Below, piece by piece: positions 16,756-27,117 of a stretch of 64,000 nt of DNA. The notes under the pieces were generated by a model. The model saw only the letters and a program-made list of their open reading frames with translations. It was not told where the DNA came from and did no database searches. The stretch covers positions 124,001 through 188,000 of the forward strand of contig NZ_CP049889.1 in the NCBI RefSeq assembly GCF_011299095.1, given 5' to 3'. The position numbers and the translations under genes were made by a program. This stretch comes from Jeotgalibaca porci (GTDB taxonomy: Bacteria; Bacillota; Bacilli; Lactobacillales; Aerococcaceae). Position 1 is the stretch's first letter. Every line of letters begins with the position of its first letter.

Positions 16756-17472
16756 ATGACTGACAAACCAATGATTGCCCTCGATTTCTCCGAGGCAGAA
16801 GAAACACTGCGTTTTTTGAGAAACTTCAATAGTGAACAGCTATATGTCAAACTGGGCATGGAGCTTTATTATCAAAACGGACCTGAAATAGTTAAGTGGA
16901 TAAAATCATTGGGACATGAGGTTTTCTTGGATTTGAAACTGCACGATATTCCCAATACCGTCTACCGTGCGATGAAAGGTTTAGCGGCTTTGGATATCGA
17001 CATGATTAATGTACATGCAGCAGGTGGGAAGCAAATGATGCAGGCTGCTTTGGAGGGTATCCATGACGGCACACCCACTCACTCTACGGTACCGAAACTG
17101 ATTGCTGTTACCCAGTTGACTTCAACGACTGAAGCGGTGATGCAAACCGAACAACTCATCCAGGTTCCTTTATTGGAAAGTGTCCGGCATTATGCTTCTT
17201 TAACCAAACAGGCAGGTCTGGATGGTGTCGTTTGTTCAGCACTGGAAGCGAAGGAAATTAAAGCAGCCACTGATTCAGCCTTTCTGTGTATCACACCGGG
17301 TATTCGCCCAGCCGGCTCAGAAGTCGGTGACCAAAAACGGGTGGCAACGCCCCAATCAGCACGTCAACTGGGATCTTCTTATATCGTAGTTGGACGTCCG
17401 ATTACACAGGCAGCGGACCCTATAGCAGCCTATCATGAAATTAAAAACCAATGGAACGGAGTGTCTGAATAA
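16756..17472 (+). CDS. pyrF: Orotidine 5'-phosphate decarboxylase
   Basis: Decarboxylates OMP to UMP, the last step of de novo pyrimidine synthesis. The 238-residue protein shows the catalytic [13 protein letters not shown] motif (Asp-Lys-Asp), the N-terminal IALDF strand, and the phosphate-binding VVGRPIT near the C-terminus. The start follows GTGGGGG. It is followed by pyrE with one base between the stop and the next ATG. Confidence 0.97.
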   Translation: MTDKPMIALDFSEAEETLRFLRNFNSEQLYVKLGMELYYQNGPEIVKWIKSLGHEVFLDLKLHDIPNTVYRAMKGLAALDIDMINVHAAGGKQMMQAALEGIHDGTPTHSTVPKLIAVTQLTSTTEAVMQTEQLIQVPLLESVRHYASLTKQAGLDGVVCSALEAKEIKAATDSAFLCITPGIRPAGSEVGDQKRVATPQSARQLGSSYIVVGRPITQAADPIAAYHEIKNQWNGVSE

Positions 17473-17473
17473 T

Positions 17474-18103
17474 ATGCATACAGCTGAAAACATCGCAGAA
17501 TCCCTACTTGAAATTGAAGCAGTCAGTTTAAGTCCGAATGAGCCCTATACATGGGCATCAGGCATCAAGAGTCCGATTTACTGTGATAACCGCATTACGA
17601 TTAGTGTACCTGCCGTTCGAACACAAATTACTGACGGATTGGTAGCTTTAATCAAAGAGAAATACCCGGATGTGGAAGTCATCGCCGGAACGGCAACAGC
17701 CGGTATTCCGCATGCTGCTTTTGTGGCTCAAAAAATGGATCTACCAATGATTTATATTCGCAGTAAGGCAAAAGAACATGGAAAAGCGAAAAAGATTGAA
17801 GGCCGCATTACACCAGGACAAAAGATTGTTCTGATTGAAGACCTGATTTCGACAGGTGGCAGTGTCATAGAAGCCGCGAAAGCTGCTGAAAGTGAAGGGG
17901 CAGATGTCTTAGGTTGTGTAGCTATTTTTACGTACGAACTTCAAAAGGGCATTGAGAACTTTAAGGATAGTGGCTACGAAATCCATACGCTGTCAAATTA
18001 CAGTACGTTGCTAAAAGTTGCAGAAGAGATGGATGCTATTACAGCTGATGAACGCACAGTTTTAACTAAATTCAGTAACAATCCACATAATTGGCAAGCA
18101 TAA
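17474..18103 (+). CDS. pyrE: Orotate phosphoribosyltransferase
   Basis: Joins orotate to PRPP to form OMP. The 209-residue protein has the PRPP loop KIVLIEDLISTGGSVIEA and the orotate-binding region YTWASGIKSPIYCDNR. The ATG at 17474 gives the normal N-terminus; a longer frame that overlaps pyrF has no support. It ends the operon at a strong terminator. Only pyrR, pyrF and pyrE are here; pyrB, pyrC, pyrK, pyrD and carAB are not in the window. Confidence 0.97.
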   Translation: MHTAENIAESLLEIEAVSLSPNEPYTWASGIKSPIYCDNRITISVPAVRTQITDGLVALIKEKYPDVEVIAGTATAGIPHAAFVAQKMDLPMIYIRSKAKEHGKAKKIEGRITPGQKIVLIEDLISTGGSVIEAAKAAESEGADVLGCVAIFTYELQKGIENFKDSGYEIHTLSNYSTLLKVAEEMDAITADERTVLTKFSNNPHNWQA

Positions 18104-18110
18104 CAAAAAA

Positions 18111-18146
18111 AATCACCGTTCTCTTTTACGAGACGGTGATTTTTTG
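18111..18146. terminator. Bidirectional terminator between pyrE and rqcH
   Basis: AATCACCGT pairs with ACGGTGATT, with T-runs on both strands. It serves the convergent pyrE and rqcH genes. Confidence 0.85.
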
Positions 18147-18149
18147 TTA

Positions 18150-19838
18150 TTAAACGCGTAAAGCGTCCACTTGTTCTTTCGTTGGTGTGACATACAGGGT
18201 TTGTTGATCGGTATAGATTACAAAGCCGGGTTTCGCACCATTTGGTTTTTTAACATATTTAACCGGTACAAAGTCAACCGGAACATTGGCCGAGTGTTGA
18301 AACTTCGAATAATACGCTGCCAAAATTGCTGCTTCTTCGAGCGTCTCTATTGAAGGTTCACTGGATTCCACAATAACATGAGAACCAGGAATATCTTTGG
18401 CATGAAGCCAGTAATGATTATTACGCGCCTTCTTCAGTGTCAACTCATCATTTTGTTTGTTGTTCTTACCAACACGGATATCAGTGCCATCACTTGATTT
18501 GAAATGATGGGGTTTACTGATCGTTTTCTTCTGCTTTTTATTTGATTTCTTAGCTTTCAAATAACCGGCATCTTTCAATTCATCCCGGATATCTTCTAAG
18601 TCTTGCGGATCAGATAGATTGATTTGCGTTTCAATCGACTCCAGGTATTCATTTTCAGTTTTCGTCTTTTCGATCTGCTCATGAACAAATTTTACTGATT
18701 TAACCAATTTATGATAGCGAGTAAAATACTTTTGGGCATTTTGAGACGCAGAAAGTGACGGATCAAGTGGAATAACTGTTGGCTCTTCATCCGCATAGAA
18801 GTTATTTAAGGTTACTTCAGTAGCAGCTTTAGGTACTTGATACAAGTAAGCCGTTAATAGTTCACCTTTAATCCGATAAGCATCTGCTTCTTCACTTTTC
18901 ACTAAGGTATTCTCGAGCTTTTCTAATTTCAGTTCGTTCTTGTGCAGTTCATTCTTAATGATACCCAATAAATCCGAAGCAACTTGCTTGATGCGGTCTT
19001 TAGTTGCTTTATCGATATAGTAGGCATCTAATAAAAGACTCGGGCTCGCAAAGGTTTTTGCTTCGCCCACCATTGTTTCGAAGGTATAAGGTGCAAAGGT
19101 CTCTTTCCCAGTCTCATCCGTAAAGAGTGTGGGGTGACCTGTCGCAACCTGGTTAAGGAACTGATTTATTCCATGAGCTAATGTAGGTTCAGACAAACTA
19201 GCTATTTCTTTAGCAGTATCACGTCCAATCCCTTGAAAGGCACTTTGAATATTCTTTGCCGTCAGTCCGTCTTCAAAAGTCGCTTGAATGGCATCCATCT
19301 CCGCAGGTGTTGCTTCGAAAGGATTCAGCCGGTCTTGATGAGGGGGTAGAACGTAGACAGCTCCAGGCATGATGGTCCGATAACTATTTTGATAGGCCGG
19401 CACATGCTTCAAGCAGTCCAAAATCTTGTTTGTCTCGTTATCAACAAGAAAAATGTTACTATGGCGTCCCATCATTTCGACAATTAAGGAAACGTGCTTT
19501 AAATCTCCCAGGTCATCAAATTTTCTAATCTTAAACGTAACAATCCGGTCATTGCCTAATTGTTCAATCCCTTCGATTGTCGCTCCTTCAATATTCTTTC
19601 TTAAGAACATACAGAAGTTAGGTGCCTTATCAGGATTGGAAAGCTGCTCCTCCGTAGCTTGAATACGAGCATAAGAAGGGTGTGCAGATAATAATATTTT
19701 CTGATTTTTGCGATTCGCGCGCATGGTTAAAACTATTTCATGTTGAAATGGCTGATAAATTTTAGAAATACGTCCTCCTAAAATCGTATTGTTCAGTTCT
19801 TCAACGATCGTGTGTGCATATATACCATCATAAGACAT
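18150..19838 (-). CDS. rqcH: RqcH/FbpA, NFACT-family ribosome quality control protein
   Basis: The 562-residue protein is the bacterial Rqc2 homologue: it binds stalled 50S–peptidyl-tRNA and recruits tRNA-Ala to add C-terminal alanine tails. Older annotations call it fibronectin-binding protein. The NFACT-N domain begins MSYDGIYAHT and has Asp97-Arg98 in GNDRIV, the pair needed for tailing in Bacillus subtilis RqcH. A helix-hairpin-helix region (ALGINQ-type, residues about 190-230) and a long coiled coil (about 290-430) follow. The NFACT-R domain ends the protein, with YWLHAKDIPGSHVIV. The ATG follows AGGAGGC. It is monocistronic. Confidence 0.95.
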   Translation of the reverse strand: MSYDGIYAHTIVEELNNTILGGRISKIYQPFQHEIVLTMRANRKNQKILLSAHPSYARIQATEEQLSNPDKAPNFCMFLRKNIEGATIEGIEQLGNDRIVTFKIRKFDDLGDLKHVSLIVEMMGRHSNIFLVDNETNKILDCLKHVPAYQNSYRTIMPGAVYVLPPHQDRLNPFEATPAEMDAIQATFEDGLTAKNIQSAFQGIGRDTAKEIASLSEPTLAHGINQFLNQVATGHPTLFTDETGKETFAPYTFETMVGEAKTFASPSLLLDAYYIDKATKDRIKQVASDLLGIIKNELHKNELKLEKLENTLVKSEEADAYRIKGELLTAYLYQVPKAATEVTLNNFYADEEPTVIPLDPSLSASQNAQKYFTRYHKLVKSVKFVHEQIEKTKTENEYLESIETQINLSDPQDLEDIRDELKDAGYLKAKKSNKKQKKTISKPHHFKSSDGTDIRVGKNNKQNDELTLKKARNNHYWLHAKDIPGSHVIVESSEPSIETLEEAAILAAYYSKFQHSANVPVDFVPVKYVKKPNGAKPGFVIYTDQQTLYVTPTKEQVDALRV

Positions 19839-19943
19839 ATAAATGCCTCCTCTCTAACTTCCCTATTATATCATAGAGAATAAGCTGTACCAAAAGACCA
19901 AAAGCAGTAATTTAGAGGTTCTCATTTTATTTTCATTTTCCTG

Positions 19944-19972
19944 TTGACAAAAGAATGAGGCAGGGTTAGTAT
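19944..19972 (+). promoter_or_regulatory. Promoter of the leader-controlled ABC transporter operon
   Basis: TTGACA, a 17-base spacer, then TAGTAT. This is close to consensus and would start transcription about 30 bases before the leader peptide's ribosome binding site. Confidence 0.75.
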
Positions 19973-20010
19973 GAGTATATTAAATTTCACTTAGAAAAGG
20001 AGCAATTACT

Positions 20011-20070
20011 ATGTCAGTAGCAACCACAACAAACTTTATGAATTTTTATTGGCAAAGCCACATGGAGTAG
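20011..20070 (+). CDS. Leader peptide of the TrpXYZ-like transporter operon
   Basis: A 19-codon frame, MSVATTTNFMNFYWQSHME, preceded by AAAAGGAG at eight bases, one of the best ribosome binding sites in the window. It is followed not by a gene but by three successive hairpins. Phe-Tyr-Trp stand together near its end, so a ribosome would stall there if an aromatic aminoacyl-tRNA, most plausibly Trp, were scarce. The last codons (GCCACAT, 20057-20063) can pair with ATGTGGC in the second hairpin and, one base shorter, with ATGTGG in the first. This is the arrangement of a trp-type attenuation leader. The role is inferred. Confidence 0.75.
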   Translation: MSVATTTNFMNFYWQSHME

Positions 20071-20096
20071 GTTGTTCTTTGCGACGTATTAATTGT

Positions 20097-20250
20097 CCAT
20101 AGATACAACCTCAGAGCCATCTGAATGTATCTATGTGGATTATTATGGAATATATCATTTATTCGCCACGTAGACCAAGGAATTCAAGTCTATGTGGCGG
20201 TTTTGTATACAAAGCTGCCCCTGATGTCATTCAGATGGCAGCTTTATTTA
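20097..20250 (+). promoter_or_regulatory. Attenuator with alternative hairpins before the TrpXYZ-like operon
   Basis: Hairpin A pairs CCATAGATACA (20097-20107) with TGTATCTATGTGG (20126-20138). Hairpin B pairs CGCCACGTAGAC (20164-20175) with GTCTATGTGGCG (20188-20199) and is followed by TTTT. Hairpin C pairs AAAGCTGCC (20211-20219) with GGCAGCTTT (20237-20245), followed by ATTTATATA, and looks like the terminator. GCCATCTGAATG (20116-20127), in the loop and right arm of A, is perfectly complementary over 12 bases to CATTCAGATGGC (20228-20239) inside C. Opening A would free this segment to disrupt C. No T-box motif was found. Confidence 0.75.
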
Positions 20251-20282
20251 TATACAAAAAAAGAATATTCGGAGGGATTCAC

Positions 20283-21290
20283 ATGTCATTCATTCATTCA
20301 AACATTAAATTCACTTTTCTAACAGCTGCAGCTCTACTATTGGGAGCCTGCGGAACAAACGAACAAGAAGCAAGCAGTCACGTTACTTCAAATGATTCAG
20401 ATTTACCTTATATTGGTATTATGCAGCTTGCCTCTCATCCGGCTTTGGATGCCATCACAGAAGGCATTATTGATCAGTTGGCAGAGGAAGGCTATGTCGA
20501 TGGTAAAACAGCGACGATTGATTTGCAAAATGCCCAAGGTGACCAATCAAACATGCAACAAATCGCTGAACGCTTTATCAGTAACGATGCAGACATTACC
20601 GTTGGGATTGCAACGCCTGCTGCCCAAGCTTTAGCGAATGCGACGAAAGACATTCCAATTATCTTGGGGGCAATCACAGATCCATTGGCGGCTAATCTAG
20701 TTGCTTCGCTGGATGCACCGGGTGGAAATGTCACAGGAGTAAGTGACAAAATCCCAGTAGCAGAACAATTCGATTTGATAATGGAATTAGTTCCGGAATT
20801 AAAAACAATTGGCTTCTTGTATTCATCCAGTGAAGATAACTCACTAAGTTCCGCAAAAGAAGCGGAAGCTATTGCAGCATCACTGGGATTGAAAGTCGTG
20901 ACGAAAACAGTGAACAGTGCGAATGATATTCCGCAAGTAGCCGAATCGTTGGCGCAGGAAGTGGATGCCATTTGGGTTCCAACTGATAATATTATTGCAA
21001 CCAGTACTTTATCGCTTATTGAAGCAACAGATGCCTATCAGATTCCAGTCTTTCCTTCTGTTGATACAATGGTCGAAGAAGGTGGTCTTGCAACAGTTGG
21101 CTTGAACCAATATACCATCGGTGTACAAACCGGTTCAGTCACAGCTGACATTCTGGAAGGTGCAGACCCTAGCACGTATGCAATCCAATACCCAGAAAAA
21201 ACGGAATTAATTATTAATAAAAATAAGGCAGAAAAACTAAACATTATCATTCCTGAAAATGTTTTAGAGTCCGCCCGTATCATCGAATAG
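20283..21290 (+). CDS. trpX: ABC transporter substrate-binding lipoprotein (TrpX-like)
   Basis: A 335-residue lipoprotein with lipobox LLGAC that captures the substrate outside the cell. After the signal peptide it has the ABC_sub_bind fold (DUF534 type): YIGIMQLASHPALDAITEGI, then the AERFISNDADITVGIATPAAQA motif, DPLAANLVAS, and TVGLNQYTIGVQTG near the end. This family with a branched-chain-type permease and an ATPase forms the predicted tryptophan transporter TrpXYZ of Lactobacillales. The start ATG follows GGAGGG directly after the attenuator; a longer frame runs back through the hairpins and is not real. The Trp-containing leader supports an aromatic amino acid as substrate. The substrate is inferred, not shown. 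Confidence 0.85.
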   Translation: MSFIHSNIKFTFLTAAALLLGACGTNEQEASSHVTSNDSDLPYIGIMQLASHPALDAITEGIIDQLAEEGYVDGKTATIDLQNAQGDQSNMQQIAERFISNDADITVGIATPAAQALANATKDIPIILGAITDPLAANLVASLDAPGGNVTGVSDKIPVAEQFDLIMELVPELKTIGFLYSSSEDNSLSSAKEAEAIAASLGLKVVTKTVNSANDIPQVAESLAQEVDAIWVPTDNIIATSTLSLIEATDAYQIPVFPSVDTMVEEGGLATVGLNQYTIGVQTGSVTADILEGADPSTYAIQYPEKTELIINKNKAEKLNIIIPENVLESARIIE

Positions 21291-21311
21291 AATTGAAAAG
21301 AGGAAGCTATT

Positions 21312-22226
21312 ATGAATATGATTATTTCTGCAATTGCCCAAGGCTTGATATGGAGTCTACTCGCACTTGGTTTATTTATCAGTTATCGGGTTCTAAACGT
21401 TGCTGATATGTCAACGGAAGGATCCTTTACGCTTGGAGGTGCAGTCGGCGTAACCGCCATTACAATGGGACTGAATCCCTTTCTAGCTGTTATCTTGGCA
21501 TTAATCGCAGGAGCATTGGCAGGGGCTGTCACGGGCTTTCTCATTACAAAGCTAAATATCTCCAGTCTCTTGGCAGGTATCTTGACGATGACAGGTCTTT
21601 ACTCCATCAACTTACGTGTGATGGGTAAGGCAAATGTCAACCTGTTGGGGCTGGACACTATCTTTTCTGGTGTAAAGGCTTGGAACTTACCCCGACATAT
21701 GGATACGATTTTGATTGGTGCGCTTTTCGTGCTTGTTATCATTGCACTCTATTCAATCTTCTTTAAGACTGAATTTGGGCAGGCATTAATTGCCACAGGA
21801 GATAATCAAGCCATGGCACGTTCGTTGGGTATCTCTACCAATATGATGACTACAATCGGCTTAATGATGGCGAACGGGGTCATTGCTTTGTCAGGAGCGG
21901 TTATTGCGCAAAGTAATGGGTATGCGGATATCCAGATGGGTATTGGTGCAATTGTTATTGGTCTGGCCTCTATCATTATCGGTGAAGTATTATTCCCCCA
22001 TGTTTCATTAAAAATTCGCCTAGCATGTTTGATTGTCGGTTCTGTCATTTACCGTCTCGTGATGGTGTTGGTTTTAGAAGCGAATTTGAATCCAAACGAT
22101 TTTAAACTTATTTCCGCAATCATGTTGGCACTATTCTTGGCACTGCCAAAGATGAAAGATATGTACTATGTCAGCAAATACCGTAAGAAAATGGCAAAAA
22201 CAGTAAGTAAGCAGGTGAAACCATAA
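21312..22226 (+). CDS. trpY: ABC transporter permease (TrpY-like, branched-chain type)
   Basis: A 304-residue integral membrane protein with about eight hydrophobic segments, of the LivH/BPD_transp_2 type. The motif ADMSTEGSFTLGGAVG near residue 35 and ATGDNQAMARSLGIS in the cytoplasmic loop are typical for this permease group. The ATG follows AAAGAGGAAGC, 21 bases after the binding protein gene. Its TAA stop overlaps the ATPase start (TAATG). It forms the channel of the importer; one permease gene implies a homodimer. Confidence 0.9.
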   Translation: MNMIISAIAQGLIWSLLALGLFISYRVLNVADMSTEGSFTLGGAVGVTAITMGLNPFLAVILALIAGALAGAVTGFLITKLNISSLLAGILTMTGLYSINLRVMGKANVNLLGLDTIFSGVKAWNLPRHMDTILIGALFVLVIIALYSIFFKTEFGQALIATGDNQAMARSLGISTNMMTTIGLMMANGVIALSGAVIAQSNGYADIQMGIGAIVIGLASIIIGEVLFPHVSLKIRLACLIVGSVIYRLVMVLVLEANLNPNDFKLISAIMLALFLALPKMKDMYYVSKYRKKMAKTVSKQVKP

Positions 22227-23017
22227 TGACTGTGAATGAAACGATTTTAGAACTTCACAATGTAAACAAAACATTTTATCCCGGATCCATTAATGAAATC
22301 CATGCTTTGAAAGACATTAATTTGACTGTTAAGCGCGGTGAATTCATAACCTTGGTTGGTGGGAATGGTGCCGGTAAGTCGACTCTACTAAATGCGATTT
22401 CGGGTTATTTCTTTCCGGATGCAGGGAGTATTACGGTTAACGGCAAAGATATCACGCTTCTAAAAGAAGAAAAGCGTGCGCCATACATTAGCCGCGTATT
22501 CCAAGATCCTAAAATGGGAACAGCTCCCCGAATGTCCGTACAAGAGAACCTTTCCTTGGCTTATCGTCGTGGTCAAAAAAGAACGTTGAAATTCGGGTCT
22601 ACTAAAGAAGAAAAAGACGTGTTTAAAGAACAGCTTGCTTCTCTAGGTTTAGGTTTGGAGAATCGGATGACGTCAGACATTGGTCTCTTATCAGGGGGAC
22701 AAAGACAATCCATTGCCTTACTGATGGCAACGTTAAAGCGTCCCGATATTCTGTTGTTGGATGAGCATACAGCTGCATTGGATCCAAAGACTGCCCAGTT
22801 GGTACTAGAACTGACAAATCAAAAGGTACAAGAAATGGGCTTAACCAGTATTATGATTACCCATAACCTTCAAGATGCTATTAAATATGGAAATCGGATG
22901 CTTGTGTTACACCATGGTCAGATTGTAAAGGACTACAATACGGCCGAGAAAGAAGCATTGACGACCGAACAATTATTTGCGGAGATTCAAAATTTAGCAA
23001 TAAATGACTTACAATAA
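22226..23017 (+). CDS. trpZ: ABC transporter ATP-binding protein (TrpZ-like)
   Basis: A 263-residue ATPase that powers the importer. Walker A is GGNGAGKSTLL, the signature is LLSGGQRQSIALL, Walker B is ILLLDEHTAALD, and the switch His is in MITHNLQDA. The start overlaps the permease stop, so translation is coupled. A terminator follows six bases after the stop. The gene set of lipoprotein, single permease and single ATPase matches TrpXYZ. Confidence 0.92.
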   Translation: MTVNETILELHNVNKTFYPGSINEIHALKDINLTVKRGEFITLVGGNGAGKSTLLNAISGYFFPDAGSITVNGKDITLLKEEKRAPYISRVFQDPKMGTAPRMSVQENLSLAYRRGQKRTLKFGSTKEEKDVFKEQLASLGLGLENRMTSDIGLLSGGQRQSIALLMATLKRPDILLLDEHTAALDPKTAQLVLELTNQKVQEMGLTSIMITHNLQDAIKYGNRMLVLHHGQIVKDYNTAEKEALTTEQLFAEIQNLAINDLQ

Positions 23018-23022
23018 GCTTT

Positions 23023-23056
23023 GAAGAAGGTGGTTTAGTAGCCATCTTCTTTTTTA
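23023..23056 (+). terminator. Terminator of the TrpXYZ-like operon
   Basis: GAAGAAGGTGG pairs with CCATCTTCTTTTTT around TTTAGTAG, with a T-run. Confidence 0.8.
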
Positions 23057-23069
23057 TAGACTTAAATAG

Positions 23070-24147
<1,078 letters not shown>

Positions 24148-24220
24148 CGGCATTATTTTTTTGCGTCTCTGTGATAAAATAAGGCAAAGAGTTTCATTCG
24201 GTCAATGGAGGTAATGTTTC

Positions 24221-24535
24221 TTTGATACGTTCCCAGAGAGGCACTTGTTGTTGAAATTACTGATTGTGATTGACAAAAAGGAGTAAAAGAAACGCTTTGA
24301 TGCTCGTCAAAACGATCCTGAAAAAAACTATAAGTTAACCGATGAAGATTGGCGAAATCATGAAAAATTTAATGAGAACGAAACCGCAATGAATGATATG
24401 ATTATAAAGACAAATACTTCTGAGACACCTTGGACAATTGTCGAAGGGACACAGAAGGAATATGCATGGATTAAAGTGCTAGAAACGTTTATTAATGAGA
24501 CTGAAAACTTCCTGAAGAAGCACGAATCTCATTAA
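24221..24535 (+). pseudogene. Polyphosphate kinase 2 (PPK2) remnant
   Basis: The last third of a PPK2-type polyphosphate:nucleotide phosphotransferase is readable: RFDARQNDPEKNYKLTDED, MIIKTNTSETPWTIVEG and a C-terminal helix. Directly before it is DKKE followed by a stop codon where the family has KKEQKKRF, so a CAA (Gln) codon has become TAA. Further upstream only a few matching residues remain and the Walker motifs are gone. The frame is otherwise open to its natural end. The gene is non-functional. Confidence 0.75.
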
Positions 24536-24566
24536 TATACCCACTAAAATCAATGGGGGAGATAGG

Positions 24567-25769
<1,203 letters not shown>

Positions 25770-25782
25770 AATATTGATATAG

Positions 25783-25827
25783 GAAAACAGCCATTTCGAA
25801 AATCCGTCGAAAGTGGCTGTTTTTTTA
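25783..25827. terminator. Terminator of coaBC
   Basis: AAACAGCCA pairs with TGGCTGTTT in a longer imperfect stem, followed by seven T. The same AAACAGCC stem base recurs in several terminators of this window. Confidence 0.85.
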
Positions 25828-25960
25828 GTATATTTATACAGGAGATAGTCTTTAGCTTTCCTTTACATAACTTAGTATAATATATATTATGTAAACTAAT
25901 AAAACAATAAAAAAAAAGCTTTTAAATATTATACAAGCTTCTTTTTTGTTTTATTAATTA

Positions 25961-25980
25961 GGCTCTGTTAGACTAAATTG
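25961..25980 (+). repeat. Possible IS end (GGCTCTGTTAGACTAAATTG)
   Basis: The word GGCTCTGTTAGACTAA looks like the terminal repeat of an IS1595-type element. It stands on the far side of the lipoprotein gene from the transposase remnant. I could not find a matching copy on the other side because that end seems to be deleted. Confidence 0.35.
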
Positions 25981-25994
25981 TTGTTTTATTCTAA

Positions 25995-26027
25995 AAAATA
26001 AGGTAGTCGAGTTAGACTACCTTATTT
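25995..26027 (-). terminator. Terminator of the lipoprotein gene
   Basis: AAATAAGGTAGTC pairs with GACTACCTTATTT around TAACTC; the minus strand then reads TTTTTTAG. Confidence 0.75.
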
Positions 26028-26030
26028 AAC

Positions 26031-26516
26031 TTACTTTATCTTATAAATTCCTTCACGATTTTCAATTGTTATCTCATCAGTTGTAATTATATTAGATGAA
26101 TCTTTTTCCTCTACCTGCAACTTAACTTTAAACTCTATCACTGTTCCTTCAACCCACGAAACCTCTGCAAATAATCCAAGTTCCACTGGTTCACCTGAAT
26201 TAACAATTTCTTTTAGGGGACCACTTTCTGGAGCTACAAAGCCTTCAAACTGTTTATCGTGTCCATTATTTTCTAATATCCAATGATACTGTATGTCCTT
26301 ATCGTATTCACCAGTTAATTTAGATGTTAGATTTATTGGCATTCCACTAAATGTGGTAGAATCACCATTAGCAATTATTTTAACATTTAAAGTATTCTCA
26401 TTATTTTTTATCGAGACCTCGTTTGATACAGTCTCTTTACCTTCTGATTTGCTTTGACAGCCTACTAAAGTAAATATCATTGTACTTATTATTATCAGTG
26501 TTACAATTTTTTTCAT
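26031..26516 (-). CDS. Lipoprotein of unknown function, possible IS passenger gene
   Basis: A 161-residue lipoprotein with lipobox TLVGC and a mature beta-rich domain (NTLNVKIIANGDSTTFSG, YHWILENNGHDKQFEGFV). The start ATG follows AAAGGAGGTAA; a longer frame begins upstream without support. AT content is higher than in the neighbouring core genes. It lies between a candidate IS end and a truncated IS1595-type transposase on the same strand. That family is known to carry passenger genes, so it may have arrived that way. I do not recognise a domain. Confidence 0.75.
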   Translation of the reverse strand: MKKIVTLIIISTMIFTLVGCQSKSEGKETVSNEVSIKNNENTLNVKIIANGDSTTFSGMPINLTSKLTGEYDKDIQYHWILENNGHDKQFEGFVAPESGPLKEIVNSGEPVELGLFAEVSWVEGTVIEFKVKLQVEEKDSSNIITTDEITIENREGIYKIK

Positions 26517-26584
26517 AAAATTACCTCCTTTTATATAAAACATTATACACTTTTCTAATCATTTATATAACAAATTTTAACAAT

Positions 26585-26974
26585 TTATATAAATACAGTT
26601 TTTCGTTCCTTGTATCCCTTGATTTGGGTGTCCACAAATGGTATCACACTATGAATTAGCATATTTTTTGTCCGAATAATATCCTTTTCATCATTGAAGG
26701 TCTCAAGCCACTTGTACCAAGACATATAATTCAGCAAGAATTTACTTGATACACCCTTAAATTTATACATCCAAATCTTTAACTTACTATGTAAACTATT
26801 TATATGATTGATGTGATAGATACCGTTTTTATGACGACCTCTCTTTATCATTTTATGGTCTAAATTAAGGTCTTTAGCGAATTGAATGTATGATTTATGA
26901 CTATCAGTACAAATGATAGCATTATTATCTATATGACCATCATAAAGGCTCTCAAGGTCATTGTGAGTTATTCT
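26585..26974 (-). pseudogene. IS1595-family (ISXO2-like) transposase, C-terminal remnant
   Basis: About 130 residues can be read: RITHNDLESLYDGHIDNNAII, CTDSHKSYIQF, then YHINHINSLHSKLKIW and FLLNYMSWYKWLE, the conserved end of ISXO2-like DDE transposases. The Asp in CTDSH is probably a catalytic residue. The N-terminal part, including the zinc-binding region and the first Asp, is missing; at 26974 the sequence switches to an unrelated frame. The element is dead. Confidence 0.8.
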
Positions 26975-27075
26975 GCCAGTGCATAAGGAATTTGAGCTGA
27001 CTCCTCGTCAATTTCAACAACAAAACCTTTAAAAATCTGATTTTGATTGATCCTTTGCAACCCGTGATTCAAAAA
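26968..27075 (-). pseudogene. Short gene tail at the IS junction, not recognised
   Basis: A minus-strand frame without start reads FLNHGLQRINQNQIFKGFVV and ends QIPYALAE and a stop. It lies between the GH43 operon terminator and the transposase remnant and may be the end of the gene into which the element inserted. Confidence 0.25.
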
Positions 27076-27114
27076 AACAGCCCGTGAGTATTTAGTCTCA
27101 CAGGCTGTTTTTAC
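27073..27114 (-). terminator. Terminator of the GH43 operon
   Basis: AAACAGCCtGTGAG pairs with CTCACgGGCTGTTT; seven T follow on the minus strand. Confidence 0.8.
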
Positions 27115-27117
27115 GCT

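Noticed and set aside
20133..20282. N-terminal extension of the TrpX-like binding protein
   Set aside because: The extension runs through the attenuator hairpins and places the lipobox far inside the protein; the ATG at 20283 has GGAGGG before it.
20070..20282. T-box riboswitch before the transporter
   Set aside because: No AGGGTGGNACCGCG-like T-box sequence or specifier loop was found; the leader peptide and hairpins explain the region better.
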